The notes under the pieces: generated by a model
The model's input: the letters and a program-made list of their open reading frames with translations, nothing else
What the model was told of the DNA's origin: nothing
Databases searched by the model: none
Made by a program: the position numbers and the translations under genes
Source: Archangium_A sp035910535
Lineage (GTDB): Bacteria; Myxococcota; Myxococcia; Myxococcales; Myxococcaceae
Direction of reading: 5' to 3'
NCBI GenBank assembly: GCA_035910535.1
Contig: JAMHXF010000034.1
Location: 1-64,000, forward strand
DNA: 64,000 nucleotides
Shown here: positions 50,923-59,495 of the stretch, piece after piece
How positions within the stretch are numbered: the first letter of the stretch is position 1
How the letters are laid out: the number at the start of each line of letters is the position of its first letter

Positions 50923-52384
50923 GCGACACCTCCGCGGCGGTCTGAACGGTCGAGGCGTGACGACCCTTGAGTGCGGGCTGCTTCACGTCACGGGTTTCAT
51001 CGAAGAAGCCACGAAGCAGGTTCGAGGCGACGAGCGAGCGGTACTGCGCGCTGCCACGGTGATCAGACATCGGCGTGAAGTCGGCGCTGATCAACTTCGC
51101 GGCGGCATCGACGTTCGCCTCCGTCCACGGCTTGCCGACCAACGCGGCTTCAGCAGCGCTCGCCCGCTTCGGAGTCGCCGCCATGCCGCCGTACGCGAGC
51201 CGCGCCGTCGTCACCACGCCGCTCGCGTCGGTGTCGACGAAGAACGAAGCCGACACGGTGGAGATGTCGAGCTCACGCCGCTTGCTGACCTTGTACGAGA
51301 CCGCGCGCGCCGACGCAGACACGGCCGGCACCTCGAGCGCCGCGAGAATTTCGCCTGCTGCGAGCGCCGTCTTCCGGTAGCCGACGAAGAACTGCTCGAG
51401 CGGCACCTTTCGCTCACCAGCGCGCCCACGAATCACGGCGACGGCGTCGTGCGCGATGAACGCAGGCGGCAAGTCGCCGATGGGCGATGCCGTGCAGAGA
51501 TTCCCGCCGATGGTGCCTCGGTGCTTGATCTGCCGCGCCGCGAAGTAGCGCGTCATGCGGTGAATCGAAGGGAAGCGCGCGGCCGTGAACGACTCCAATT
51601 CGGAAACCGTCGTGCCGCTGCCGAAGCGCACCACGCCATCGCGCTCGGAGATGCCCTTCAAGTCGCGCAAGCCCTCGAGCGAGACGAGCCGGGGAATGGT
51701 GACGAACTTCTTCGTCACTTCGAGTGACAGGTCGGTGCCGCCCACCACGAAGCGCGCGTCGGGGTGTGCGTCGAGCTCGTTCCACAGCGCGTCGAACGTG
51801 GTGGGCGTGGCGAAGCGCTGCGAGTTGGCCTCGTACGAGAGCGCCATCGACTCAGGCGCGCGCGTCTGGAGCTGCTCGCTGAACCTGTCTTTCGGGCACG
51901 TGCCTGCGACGGCTTCTGCGGCGTCACGAATGGGTCGATAGCCCGTGCAGCGACACAGGTTGCCGCACAGCTGATCATCGAGCTTCCACGGCGCGTCGAG
52001 ATCTTCGCGGTACGTCGCCTCGAACATCGACATCACGATGCCCGGCGTGCAGTAACCGCACTGACTGCCGAGCGCCTTCGCCATCGCCACCTGCGCGGGG
52101 TGGTACGCGTCACCCTGCTTCAGCGCTTCAACGGTGATGACGTGCTTGCCCTGCAGCATCGGCAACAAGACGAGGCATGAGTTGATGCTGCGCCACTCCG
52201 GTGCTCCGTCGGCACCGAGCTCCGCGACCGCGACCGAGCACGCGCCACAGTCACCTTCGGCGCAGCCTTCTTTGGTGCCGGTCAGGTTTCGCCGGTCACG
52301 CAGGTAGCGCAACAGCGTGGTGGTGGGGCTGAGGTCTCGCTCTTCGACCCAGATGCCGTTCAGGTTGAAACGGAGCTGATTCAT
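50915..52384 (-). CDS. xdhA: Xanthine dehydrogenase small subunit (Fe-S/FAD, XdhA)
   Basis: A 489-aa protein from ATG 52384; the frame upstream of it is not coding. N-terminal [2Fe-2S] domain with GCAEGDCGACSV and then a second [2Fe-2S] domain with QCGYCTPGIV and CGNLCRCTGYRPI. The FAD-binding domain follows (about 190-360: FVVGGTDLSLEVTKK...IGGNLCTASPIGD), and a CO-dehydrogenase flavoprotein C-terminal domain (to 480). It passes electrons from the molybdenum centre of XdhB to FAD and NAD. It is divergent from ligB across 63 bp with a near-palindrome. Confidence 0.95.
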   Translation of the reverse strand: MNQLRFNLNGIWVEERDLSPTTTLLRYLRDRRNLTGTKEGCAEGDCGACSVAVAELGADGAPEWRSINSCLVLLPMLQGKHVITVEALKQGDAYHPAQVAMAKALGSQCGYCTPGIVMSMFEATYREDLDAPWKLDDQLCGNLCRCTGYRPIRDAAEAVAGTCPKDRFSEQLQTRAPESMALSYEANSQRFATPTTFDALWNELDAHPDARFVVGGTDLSLEVTKKFVTIPRLVSLEGLRDLKGISERDGVVRFGSGTTVSELESFTAARFPSIHRMTRYFAARQIKHRGTIGGNLCTASPIGDLPPAFIAHDAVAVIRGRAGERKVPLEQFFVGYRKTALAAGEILAALEVPAVSASARAVSYKVSKRRELDISTVSASFFVDTDASGVVTTARLAYGGMAATPKRASAAEAALVGKPWTEANVDAAAKLISADFTPMSDHRGSAQYRSLVASNLLRGFFDETRDVKQPALKGRHASTVQTAAEVSLG

Positions 52385-52398
52385 TCGCGCTGCTTCTA

Positions 52399-52414
52399 CC
52401 ACCGTGCACCGTGG
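52399..52414. promoter_or_regulatory. Near-palindrome between xdhA and ligase genes
   Basis: CCACCGTGCACCGTGG is symmetric at 14 of 16 positions (CCAC/GTGG arms and a GTGCAC centre, with the two C positions breaking symmetry). It lies in the 63-bp divergent gap, 15 nt from the xdhA ATG and 34 nt from the ligase ATG. It could be an operator for xdhAB. No known binding motif is recognised. Confidence 0.3.
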
Positions 52415-52447
52415 CCTCGGCGCGTCTTCGTCGGTAGATCGTCTGCC

Positions 52448-54088
52448 ATGCAGCGGTTGACGCATGCGCTCGACGCGGTGAAGGCGACGCGTTCGCGCAA
52501 GGCGAAGGTGCAACACCTCGCGGCGCTGCTGAAGACACTGTCTCGCGAAGAGCTCCCGTTTGCGGCGAGGCTCATTCTGGGGCGCGTGCTGCCGGTCGGC
52601 GACACGCGCTCGCTCGGCGTGGGCGCGGCGTTGTTGAGCGCGGCGGCGGCGGAAGTTGCGGGGCTCTCCATCGGCGTCGTCGCGGCGAAGAGTCGTGAGC
52701 TGGGTGACTTCGGCGAGGCGCTCGAGGTGCTGTTGCCCGCGGGAGATCATCACCTGCCGTTGGGCGACGTGCTTCCCGTCATCGAGCAGATCGCCGCCAC
52801 GACAGATCGCGGCGACAAGCAGCTGTTGCTTACGTCATTGCTGCGCCACGCGGCGCCGTGGGAGGCGCGCTACCTGGTGAAGGCGATTCTCGGAGAGCTG
52901 CGCGTCGGCGTGCAGCTCGGCATCTTCGAAGAGGCGGTGGCGGCGGCGTTCGAAGCGCCGATTGAAGCGCTGCGTCGCGCGTCGGCTTTGACGCCCGACC
53001 CCGGTGAGCTGGCGTTGCTCGCGTTTGAACGTCGCCTCGAGCGCGCGGAGATCGTGCCCGGCAACGTGGTGGCCTTCATGTTGGCGACGCCCACCGAGAC
53101 GGTGAAGGAACCCGTCGACCCGGCGACCACCATCATCGAAGACAAGCTCGACGGCGTGCGCGTGCAGGCCCACGTGTGGGACGGCAAGGTGCGGCTCTTC
53201 GCGCGCGGGCAAGACGAGGTGACGTCACAGTTTCCCGAGGTGGTGAGCGCGCTGTCGAAGGTCACGCGGCCGGTGGTGCTCGACGGCGAAGTCATCGCGC
53301 TGCGCAGCGACGGCGGCGCGCGGCCCTTTCAAGCGCTGCAGGCGCGGCTCAACCGCGACACGCCCAGTCAGCTCGTGCTCGCGGCGACGCCCGTCGGCTA
53401 CGTGGCCTACGACTGCCTCTTTGACGGCGCCGTGTTGCTGCACGCCCCGTGGACGGAGCGCCGCGCGCACCTCGAGCAGCTCGGCGTTCGCGTGAACGGG
53501 TTCATGAAGTTCGACCTGAGCGCCCCGGTCGACGCGCAGCTCGAGGTCGCCTTCAGCAACGCGAGGGCGCGCGGCAACGAGGGCTTGATGCTCAAGCGCG
53601 CCGACGCGCCGTACGACGCGGGCCGTCGCGGGAGCGCGTGGCGAAAAGTGAAGCGCGCCTTTGCGACGCTCGACGTTGTCATCACCAAAGCCGAGCGCGG
53701 CCACGGCAAGCGGGCGGGCGTATTGAGCGACTACACCTTCGCGGTGTGGAAGGGCGACGAGCTGGTCGACATCGGCAAGGCGTACTCGGGGCTGACCGAC
53801 GCCGAAATCGCGCTGATGACGAAGCGGCTCGAAGCGTTGACCGTCGAGCGGCTCGGCGGCTACCAGGTGGTCAAGCCTGAGCTCGTCATCGAGGTGGCGT
53901 TCGACGGGCTGCAACCCTCGACGCGGCACCCGAGCGGCTTCGCGCTGCGCTTTCCCCGCATCGCCCGGCTGCGCGACGACAAGCAGGCGAGCGAGGCCGA
54001 CACCCTGGCGACGGTGCAGAAGTTGTTCGAGTCACAGATTGATTCAGGGCACCGCGAGTCGACGCCGCAGCTCGGCCTTTTCAAGTGA
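52448..54088 (+). CDS. ATP-dependent DNA ligase
   Basis: A 546-aa protein with the standard order: an N-terminal helical DNA-binding domain (1-200), an adenylation domain with nucleotidyl-transfer motif I EDKLDGVR (Lys233), RPVVLDGEVIAL (motif III region), GNEGLMLKR (motif IV) and RGSAWRKVKR (motif V), then an OB-fold domain to about 520. Length and domains match the archaeal/bacterial LigB-type enzymes. It seals nicks using ATP, with NAD-dependent LigA presumably the replicative enzyme elsewhere. The Ser/Thr kinase gene follows after 33 nt. Confidence 0.94.
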   Translation: MQRLTHALDAVKATRSRKAKVQHLAALLKTLSREELPFAARLILGRVLPVGDTRSLGVGAALLSAAAAEVAGLSIGVVAAKSRELGDFGEALEVLLPAGDHHLPLGDVLPVIEQIAATTDRGDKQLLLTSLLRHAAPWEARYLVKAILGELRVGVQLGIFEEAVAAAFEAPIEALRRASALTPDPGELALLAFERRLERAEIVPGNVVAFMLATPTETVKEPVDPATTIIEDKLDGVRVQAHVWDGKVRLFARGQDEVTSQFPEVVSALSKVTRPVVLDGEVIALRSDGGARPFQALQARLNRDTPSQLVLAATPVGYVAYDCLFDGAVLLHAPWTERRAHLEQLGVRVNGFMKFDLSAPVDAQLEVAFSNARARGNEGLMLKRADAPYDAGRRGSAWRKVKRAFATLDVVITKAERGHGKRAGVLSDYTFAVWKGDELVDIGKAYSGLTDAEIALMTKRLEALTVERLGGYQVVKPELVIEVAFDGLQPSTRHPSGFALRFPRIARLRDDKQASEADTLATVQKLFESQIDSGHRESTPQLGLFK

Positions 54089-54121
54089 ACACGCCGCGCG
54101 CTGCCGTAGAGTCGCCGCGCC

Positions 54122-56158
54122 TTGGAACCGATTGGACAGCCGCTGTGGTTCGGTCAGTACCGCCTCACCTCGCGCATCGCGACCGGTGGCATGGCCGAGG
54201 TGTACGTCGGTCGACACATCACGCCTGAAGGTCAGTTCGGCCCGATGGTGGCGCTCAAGCGCCTGCTGCCGCACCTGGTGAAAGACTCCGCCATCGTTCG
54301 CATGTTCCTGAACGAGGCGCGCATCACCGCGCAGATCAGCCACCCCAACGTGGTGAAGATCTACGAGCTGGGCCAGACCGACGGAGAGCCCTTCATCGCC
54401 ATGGAGCTGCTCGAGGGTCGCACCTGGGCTGATCTCCGCCAGCGCGCGATGGAAGACGGCCGACGCATGCCCGCCGGGGTGGCGCTCAAAATTCTCGGCG
54501 AGGCCTGTCGTGGGCTCGACGCGGCGCACCGCGCGGTCGACGAGCAGGGCCACCCGCTCGCGCTCGTGCACCGCGACTTCACGCCCGACAATATTCACGT
54601 CGGCGTGAAGGGCGAGGTGAAGGTCATCGACTTCGGCATCGCGCGCACCTCGACGTGGGGCAGCGGCACCGAGCCGGGCACGCTCAAGGGCAAGTTCTTC
54701 TATATGTCGCCCGAGATGATCACCGCCAAGCCGGTTGATCACCGCGCCGACATCTTCGCGGCCGGCGTCATGCTCTACGAGCAGCTCTGCGGGCGGCGCC
54801 CATTCACCGGCAACTCGGTCGACGAGGTCGTCATTCGCATCGCCCGTGAAGAGCCGGCGCTGCCGTCGACGTACGACCCTGCCGTACCGCGCGCGCTCGA
54901 AGAGATCTGCCTCAAGGCGCTCGCCAAAGAGCCGCGCAACCGCTTCCAGTCACTCGCAGACTTCGTCAGCGCGATTGAAGGCGTCGGCGGTGATTCGGTG
55001 CTGGCCGAGCCGGCGCAGGTCGGGGAATACGTCTCGCAGCTCTTCCCCGAGAAAGACGCGCGGCGAGACACGCTGCGCCGCGCACGTGAAGCAGACCCGT
55101 CGGTGCCTGGCGCTCCTGCGGTCTCTCCGGCGCACGGGCTCGAGGCCACAGTGCCCACGCCGATTCGTGCGCACCAACCGGCACCGGCACCTGAGGCCGT
55201 CGTCGTCGTCGCTGAACCTCCGAAGAAGTCGAAGCTGCCGCTCGTGGCAGCGCTGCTGGTGGCCGTCGCCGCGCTTGGCGCCGGCGCGTATTGGTTCACG
55301 CAGCGCCCCACGGTGACGGCGGCGGATCAGCTCGCGGCTGCAGAGACGTTGCAAGGCGCAGAGCAAGCAGCCGCGCTCGCGAAGTTGTCGACGCTGGAAG
55401 ACGTGACCGAGCCTCAGCTGGTGCGCGCGGCCGCGTTGTTGAACGAAGCACACGCGTGGGACGCGTCGCTCACGCTGGTCGACGGCTGGTTGTTGAAGCA
55501 CCCGAAGAGTCTCGACGCACGGCTGCTCGAAGCGAAGGCGGCGCTCGAGTCTCGCAAGGCCAAACGCGCCGAGACGGCGATGCGGGAGGCCGCCGAGCTC
55601 GCCCCGAAAGACGCGCGCCCCGACGCGTTGATGGCGCAGTTGCGTGAAGCGCAGGGCGACGCCAACGCGGCGCTCGAAGGGTGGAACAAGGCGGTCGCGA
55701 AGGCGCCGGGCAACGCGCAGTACCTCTCGCGCCAGGGCTACTGGCTGTCTCAGAGCGGGAAGCTCGACGAAGCCGAAGCGGCGCTCACCCGCGCGAGCAA
55801 GAAGAAGAACGACCCGGCGACGACGGCGGAGCTCGGCTTCGTGAAGTACCGCAAGGAGCAGTTCGACGACGCGCTCCGAATTCTGCGCGGCGTGGTCAAG
55901 GAAAAGCCGGACCTCTTCGAGGGCCACTACTACCTGGCGCCGGTGCTCTTCCGGAAGAAGGACCTCGCCGGTGCGCGCGCCGAGTACCTCGCCGCCGACG
56001 CGCTGGCGCCCACCGACAGCCGCGCGCTCGTCGGGCTGTGTGAAGTCGAGCAGCTGTCGATGAGTGACGAGCTCGAGGCGGCGAAGAAGCGCCTCCGTGA
56101 ACGCTTCCCGAAGGATGCTGAGGCGCTGCTCTCTCGGTGCGCGGCGGCGGCGCCGTGA
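54122..56158 (+). CDS. Membrane Ser/Thr protein kinase with C-terminal TPRs
   Basis: A 678-aa protein starting at a TTG (54122); no earlier start is better, and an ATG at 54191 would cut into the glycine loop. Kinase domain residues 11-290: glycine loop RIATGGMAEVY, Lys46 (VALKRL), Glu66, Asp152/Asn157 (HRDFTPDNI), DFG (Asp170), MSPEM. One membrane segment at about 372-392 (LPLVAALLVAVAALGAGAYWF) is followed by a tetratricopeptide-rich outer part to the end. TPRs on the far side of the membrane suggest protein-protein sensing. Its TGA overlaps the GTG of the next gene, the first of four such overlaps. Confidence 0.92.
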   Translation: MEPIGQPLWFGQYRLTSRIATGGMAEVYVGRHITPEGQFGPMVALKRLLPHLVKDSAIVRMFLNEARITAQISHPNVVKIYELGQTDGEPFIAMELLEGRTWADLRQRAMEDGRRMPAGVALKILGEACRGLDAAHRAVDEQGHPLALVHRDFTPDNIHVGVKGEVKVIDFGIARTSTWGSGTEPGTLKGKFFYMSPEMITAKPVDHRADIFAAGVMLYEQLCGRRPFTGNSVDEVVIRIAREEPALPSTYDPAVPRALEEICLKALAKEPRNRFQSLADFVSAIEGVGGDSVLAEPAQVGEYVSQLFPEKDARRDTLRRAREADPSVPGAPAVSPAHGLEATVPTPIRAHQPAPAPEAVVVVAEPPKKSKLPLVAALLVAVAALGAGAYWFTQRPTVTAADQLAAAETLQGAEQAAALAKLSTLEDVTEPQLVRAAALLNEAHAWDASLTLVDGWLLKHPKSLDARLLEAKAALESRKAKRAETAMREAAELAPKDARPDALMAQLREAQGDANAALEGWNKAVAKAPGNAQYLSRQGYWLSQSGKLDEAEAALTRASKKKNDPATTAELGFVKYRKEQFDDALRILRGVVKEKPDLFEGHYYLAPVLFRKKDLAGARAEYLAADALAPTDSRALVGLCEVEQLSMSDELEAAKKRLRERFPKDAEALLSRCAAAAP

Positions 56159-56859
56159 GCTTCCGCCTCGTCTTGAACGCCGATGACTTCGGCTACGACC
56201 CCGCCGTCACGCGCGGCATCGCCGAGTCGATGCGCCGCGGCGTGGTGTCGTCGACGACGATGATCGTCAACTCGCCGTGGAGCGAAGACGCCGCGAAGCA
56301 GTCGGCGGGCCTCGCCATCGGGCTGCACTTGAACCTCGTGCGCTTCGAGGCGCTCAGCGAGCCCGTCACGCTCAGTGACGACGGCGCGCTGACCGAGGCG
56401 TTCGTCGAACGTGAGACGCGCGCGCAGCTCGATACACTTCATCGGCTCATCGGCCGCCACGCGACGCACCTCGACGTTCACAAGCACGCGCACCTTCAGC
56501 CGCAGGTGCTCGCCGGGCTGGCGACGGTCGCCAGAGCGCGCGGGCTGGCGGTGCGCAGCATCAACGCCGACATGCGCGCCGAGCTGCGGCGCCGTGGCGT
56601 GAAGACCAACGACGCGTTCCTCGGAGACGCCGCGAAAGACGCGTACTGGACCCTCGAGCGCTTCGAAGAACAGCTCGACGCCGCGCCGCGTGCGGGCCTC
56701 GTGGAGTTGATGTGTCACCCCGGCTACGCGAACTCACACATCAAGAGCGGGTACTCGGCGCAGCGCGAAGTGGAGCTGGCGACGTTCGTCTCTCCGCGCG
56801 CGAGAGACGCGCTGAAGCAACGTGGCCTCACGTTGGCTGCGTGGAGCGACCCGACATGA
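56155..56859 (+). CDS. ChbG/YdjC-family carbohydrate deacetylase
   Basis: A 234-aa protein from GTG 56155, overlapping the kinase stop (GTGA); a longer GTG start at 56137 is less likely. It starts FRLVLNADDFGYDPAVTRGIAES (metal-binding Asp pair), then GLHLNLVR, TFLDVHKHAHL-like THLDVHKHAHLQPQ (two metal His) and a C-terminal ELMCHPGYAN (His). This is the YdjC/ChbG pattern of Zn-dependent deacetylases that remove acetyl groups from chitooligosaccharides or related sugars. All key residues are present. The substrate here is unknown; in context with a kinase, a CPBP protease and a small membrane peptide, an envelope glycan is plausible (inference). Confidence 0.88.
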   Translation: MSFRLVLNADDFGYDPAVTRGIAESMRRGVVSSTTMIVNSPWSEDAAKQSAGLAIGLHLNLVRFEALSEPVTLSDDGALTEAFVERETRAQLDTLHRLIGRHATHLDVHKHAHLQPQVLAGLATVARARGLAVRSINADMRAELRRRGVKTNDAFLGDAAKDAYWTLERFEEQLDAAPRAGLVELMCHPGYANSHIKSGYSAQREVELATFVSPRARDALKQRGLTLAAWSDPT

Positions 56860-56996
56860 GCGCCCGGCGACGCGGCTGCATCGCAGCGGTGCTCGTCGCC
56901 ACCCTCGCCTTCGCCGCCCTGGCGTACGTCGTTCAACGCCCTTCGTACGAGGCCGCGCTGGCCGACTACGCTGCGCTCACGCGAGACGCCGGTTGA
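56856..56996 (+). CDS. 46-aa single-span membrane peptide
   Basis: ATG 56856 overlaps the deacetylase stop (ATGA), and the TGA (56994-56996) overlaps the TTG of the CPBP gene. The peptide has a basic N-terminus (MSARRRGC), a 17-20 residue hydrophobic helix (about 8-26) and a short polar C-terminal tail (VVQRPSYEAALADYAALTRDAG). Overlaps on both sides strongly suggest it is real and translated. No family recognised. It could be a regulatory membrane peptide or a partner of the CPBP protein. Confidence 0.6.
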   Translation: MSARRRGCIAAVLVATLAFAALAYVVQRPSYEAALADYAALTRDAG

Positions 56997-57835
56997 ACGA
57001 GCGCCCGCGCCAGCCCGACGACGTGCATTGGGGCTGGGTGGTGCTGGTGTTCATCATCATCGAGGTGGTGGCGCAGCTCGCGTTCGGCACGGCCTTCGAG
57101 CTCGCTGGCTTCCGGTACCTCGAGGGCCTCGAGTCGGTGCACCTGCTCTTCGCGACGCTGCCGACGCTGCTCTCGGCGGTGTTGGCGACCACCCTCACGT
57201 GGCTCGCGTTTCGTGAACCGACGGGCCTCGGTGCTCCGCGCCGCTTCGTGCACTTCGGCGCCGGCCTCGTCATCGGCGGAGCGGCGCTGAGCGTCGTCGT
57301 GCTGGGGCCGGTGTTCGCCGGCGCGACCACGTTGAAGTTCAACAGCACCTGGCCGCTGGCGGCGGGCCTGCTCCACCTCTTCACGCTCGCGCCAGCGGGC
57401 ATCGGCGAAGAGCTCATGTTGCGCGGCATCGGGTTCAACGCGCTCCGTCGGGGCCTCGGCGACGTCGCGGCCATCGCCATCACCAGCGTCGTCTTCGGCG
57501 CGCTGCACCTCTTCAACCCGCACGCCTCGTGGCTCGCCACGCTGATCATCGCGCTCGTCGGGGTGTGGTTCGGGCTCCTCGTGGTGCGCAGCGGCTCGGT
57601 GTTGACGTCCATCGGCGTGCACGTGGCGTGGAACTTCTTCGAAGGCTACGTGTTCGGCCAGCCCGTCAGCGGCAACGACACCGGCGCTGCGCTCTTCATC
57701 GGCGCGACGCGCAGCACATCGACCTTCTGGAGCGGCGGCGACTTCGGGCCCGAGGCTGCGGGCTTCACGGCCGTGGTGCTGCTCATCGCCATCACCATCA
57801 CCGCGCGCTGGCCACGCCGAGGAGCACCGACATGA
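56993..57835 (+). CDS. CPBP-family intramembrane metalloprotease
   Basis: A 280-aa protein from TTG 56993 (TTGA overlap with the preceding stop). About eight membrane segments carry the CPBP motifs: GEELMLRGI (Glu139-Glu140, Arg144), FGALHL (His172) and HVAWNFFEG (His210, Asn214). These are the residues of the Rce1/Abi protease active site, all present. Family members cleave prenylated proteins in eukaryotes and act in bacteriocin immunity or signalling in bacteria. The substrate here is unknown; the neighbouring 46-aa membrane peptide is one candidate. Its TGA overlaps the ATG of the EamA gene. Confidence 0.87.
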   Translation: MNERPRQPDDVHWGWVVLVFIIIEVVAQLAFGTAFELAGFRYLEGLESVHLLFATLPTLLSAVLATTLTWLAFREPTGLGAPRRFVHFGAGLVIGGAALSVVVLGPVFAGATTLKFNSTWPLAAGLLHLFTLAPAGIGEELMLRGIGFNALRRGLGDVAAIAITSVVFGALHLFNPHASWLATLIIALVGVWFGLLVVRSGSVLTSIGVHVAWNFFEGYVFGQPVSGNDTGAALFIGATRSTSTFWSGGDFGPEAAGFTAVVLLIAITITARWPRRGAPT

Positions 57836-58254
57836 CCTGGTGGATGTACGCATTCATTTCTGCCCTCGCGGCGTCAGCCACGGCGGTGCTCGCGAAGGTC
57901 GCCATCAAAGACGTGCCGTCGAACCTCGCGACGGCCGTGCGCACCGTGGTGGTGCTCGTCTTCGCGTGGGTGATGGTGTTTCTCACGAGGGAACACACCG
58001 CGCTGCGCGAACTCAAGCCGCGCGCCCTGCTCTTTCTCGTGCTCTCGGGCGTGGGCACCGGCGTGTCATGGCTCGCGTACTTCAAGGCGCTGCAGCTCGC
58101 GCCCGCCTCGCGCGTGGCGCCCATCGACAAGCTGAGCCTCGCCTTCACGCTGCTGCTCGCGGCGCTCGTGCTGGGAGAGAAGATCACCCCGCGCGTCGGC
58201 GCCGGCGCGACGTTGATGGTGGTGGGCGCGCTGTTGACGCTCGGGAAAACGTGA
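57832..58254 (+). CDS. Half-size EamA-family membrane protein
   Basis: A 140-aa protein with five membrane segments and one EamA domain (MYAFISALAASATAVLAKVAIKDVPS... APASRVAPIDKLSLAFTLLLAALVLGEKITPRVGAGATLMVVGALL). Most drug/metabolite transporters have two such domains, so this protein should act as a dimer, as in EmrE-like or YdcZ-like half transporters. Its ATG overlaps the CPBP stop (ATGA). It is the last gene of the five-gene chain and converges with the zinc-ribbon gene (3-nt gap). Confidence 0.88.
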   Translation: MTWWMYAFISALAASATAVLAKVAIKDVPSNLATAVRTVVVLVFAWVMVFLTREHTALRELKPRALLFLVLSGVGTGVSWLAYFKALQLAPASRVAPIDKLSLAFTLLLAALVLGEKITPRVGAGATLMVVGALLTLGKT

Positions 58255-58257
58255 ACG

Positions 58258-58920
58258 TCAGCGAGCCATCAGCGACAGCACGCCCAACAACAACGAGCTG
58301 AGCACCACCAGCCCGCCGAACATGAGACGGCGACGCTTCGGGCCCGGGTCTTCACGAAGCGTCTGCACCAACGGCAACGCCGCGCGCTTCACGACCTCAG
58401 CCAGCGCCGCTTCACCTCGCGCGTCGCGCACGGCCCACGCGAGCCGAACCCGGTACAGGCGCGCCAACTGCGGCAGCGCGTCACGCAGCGTGGCCTCTTC
58501 GAGCAACGCGGCGTGGCCGTCGACGTCGTCCCACGCCGTCCACAGCAGGCCCCAGCGTTCACGCAACCAGGCAGGCGGCTGCAGGGCCGCGACATCGAGC
58601 TTCGAGAAGTCGGCACCGCAGCTCGCGCACGCGCGCAGCGAGCGGCGCGGCGACGCACACTTGGGGCAGCACGTACCAGGAGGTGAAAACGGGTTCGCGC
58701 CGGGGGTCAGCGTCGCGCCAGGCGTCGCACCCGACACCGGCACCAGCCGCAACGCAGCCCGGGGCGTTGGCCGCGCGCCGAGCTCGAAGCGGCCTGCACA
58801 CTGCGCGCACTGCACCAGCACACGGCCCCCCGAGAGCGCGAGGTTCGCGGGCGCGTCGTGGGCGCCACACAGCGGGCAGGACACAGCATCGGCGACCGGC
58901 GTTTTCAGGGTGGCATTCAT
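58258..58920 (-). CDS. Zinc-ribbon protein with C-terminal membrane anchor
   Basis: A 220-aa protein from ATG 58920, which overlaps the preceding stop (ATGA). Two zinc-ribbon-like segments are visible: CPLCGAHD and CAQC near the start (15-46), and CCPKCASPRR plus CASCGADF near 90-115. The middle is helical (WDDVDGHAALLEEATLRDALPQLARLYRVRLAWAVRD), and one membrane segment ends the protein (LMFGGLVVLSSLLLGVLSL). I know no family name. It is the last gene of the pilus operon, so it may be a pilus-related membrane factor (inference). Confidence 0.65.
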   Translation of the reverse strand: MNATLKTPVADAVSCPLCGAHDAPANLALSGGRVLVQCAQCAGRFELGARPTPRAALRLVPVSGATPGATLTPGANPFSPPGTCCPKCASPRRSLRACASCGADFSKLDVAALQPPAWLRERWGLLWTAWDDVDGHAALLEEATLRDALPQLARLYRVRLAWAVRDARGEAALAEVVKRAALPLVQTLREDPGPKRRRLMFGGLVVLSSLLLGVLSLMAR

Positions 58921-59495
58921 GGGCAGCTCGCGTCTTTCGGGGCACGACCACAATCGATGAGCCGTGGCACGCCAGACAACGGCTCCAGCAGAATCAGCCA
59001 CGGTGCCGTTTGGTCCGGCAGGTCGAAGCGAAGCAACGTGCGTGCCGCCGTCGTGGGGTCGCACGCCGCCCCGCGAGGCACGCTGCTGCTGCCCACGAAG
59101 CACAGGCCGGCGACGTTGGTCATCGTCACGCCCGGAGGCATGGCGACGACCTGCGAGCGGTTGTCACAGACACACCCACCGACACCACACGCCGGCGCCG
59201 ACACGCACTGTGTGGTGGGGCACGTGCGCCCCCACGGGTCGGCGCACGGCAGGCGACCCCAGCGCACATCGCTCGCGCCGTTCGCGCCCGGCGTCACCTC
59301 GATGCGCACCGGCTGGTTGCGGCCACGCGCTTCGCCGCGCGCTTCCTGAAGCAGCATGAAGACCTCACGCACGGCGCCGACGCGGCGGGTGTTCATGGTG
59401 AGCCGCGAAAAGCCGTACATCGACATGGCGGCCATCGCGCCGAGCAACGCGACGACCATCATCAACTCGACCAGCGTGAAGCCACGGCGCTTCAT
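58917..59495 (-). CDS. Type IV minor pilin, FimT/GspH-like, Cys-rich
   Basis: A 192-aa protein with the type IV prepilin signal KRRGFTLVELMMVVALLG (peptidase cleavage after Gly; Glu5 of the mature protein present), and a hydrophobic N-terminal helix. The C-terminal part has ten cysteines concentrated between about 85 and 190 (CADPWGRTCPTTQCVSAPAC, CGVGGCVCD). Minor pilins usually have two. Its start overlaps the pilW-like stop (ATGA). It would be processed by PilD and enter a pilus-tip or initiation complex. Confidence 0.85.
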   Translation of the reverse strand: MKRRGFTLVELMMVVALLGAMAAMSMYGFSRLTMNTRRVGAVREVFMLLQEARGEARGRNQPVRIEVTPGANGASDVRWGRLPCADPWGRTCPTTQCVSAPACGVGGCVCDNRSQVVAMPPGVTMTNVAGLCFVGSSSVPRGAACDPTTAARTLLRFDLPDQTAPWLILLEPLSGVPRLIDCGRAPKDASCP

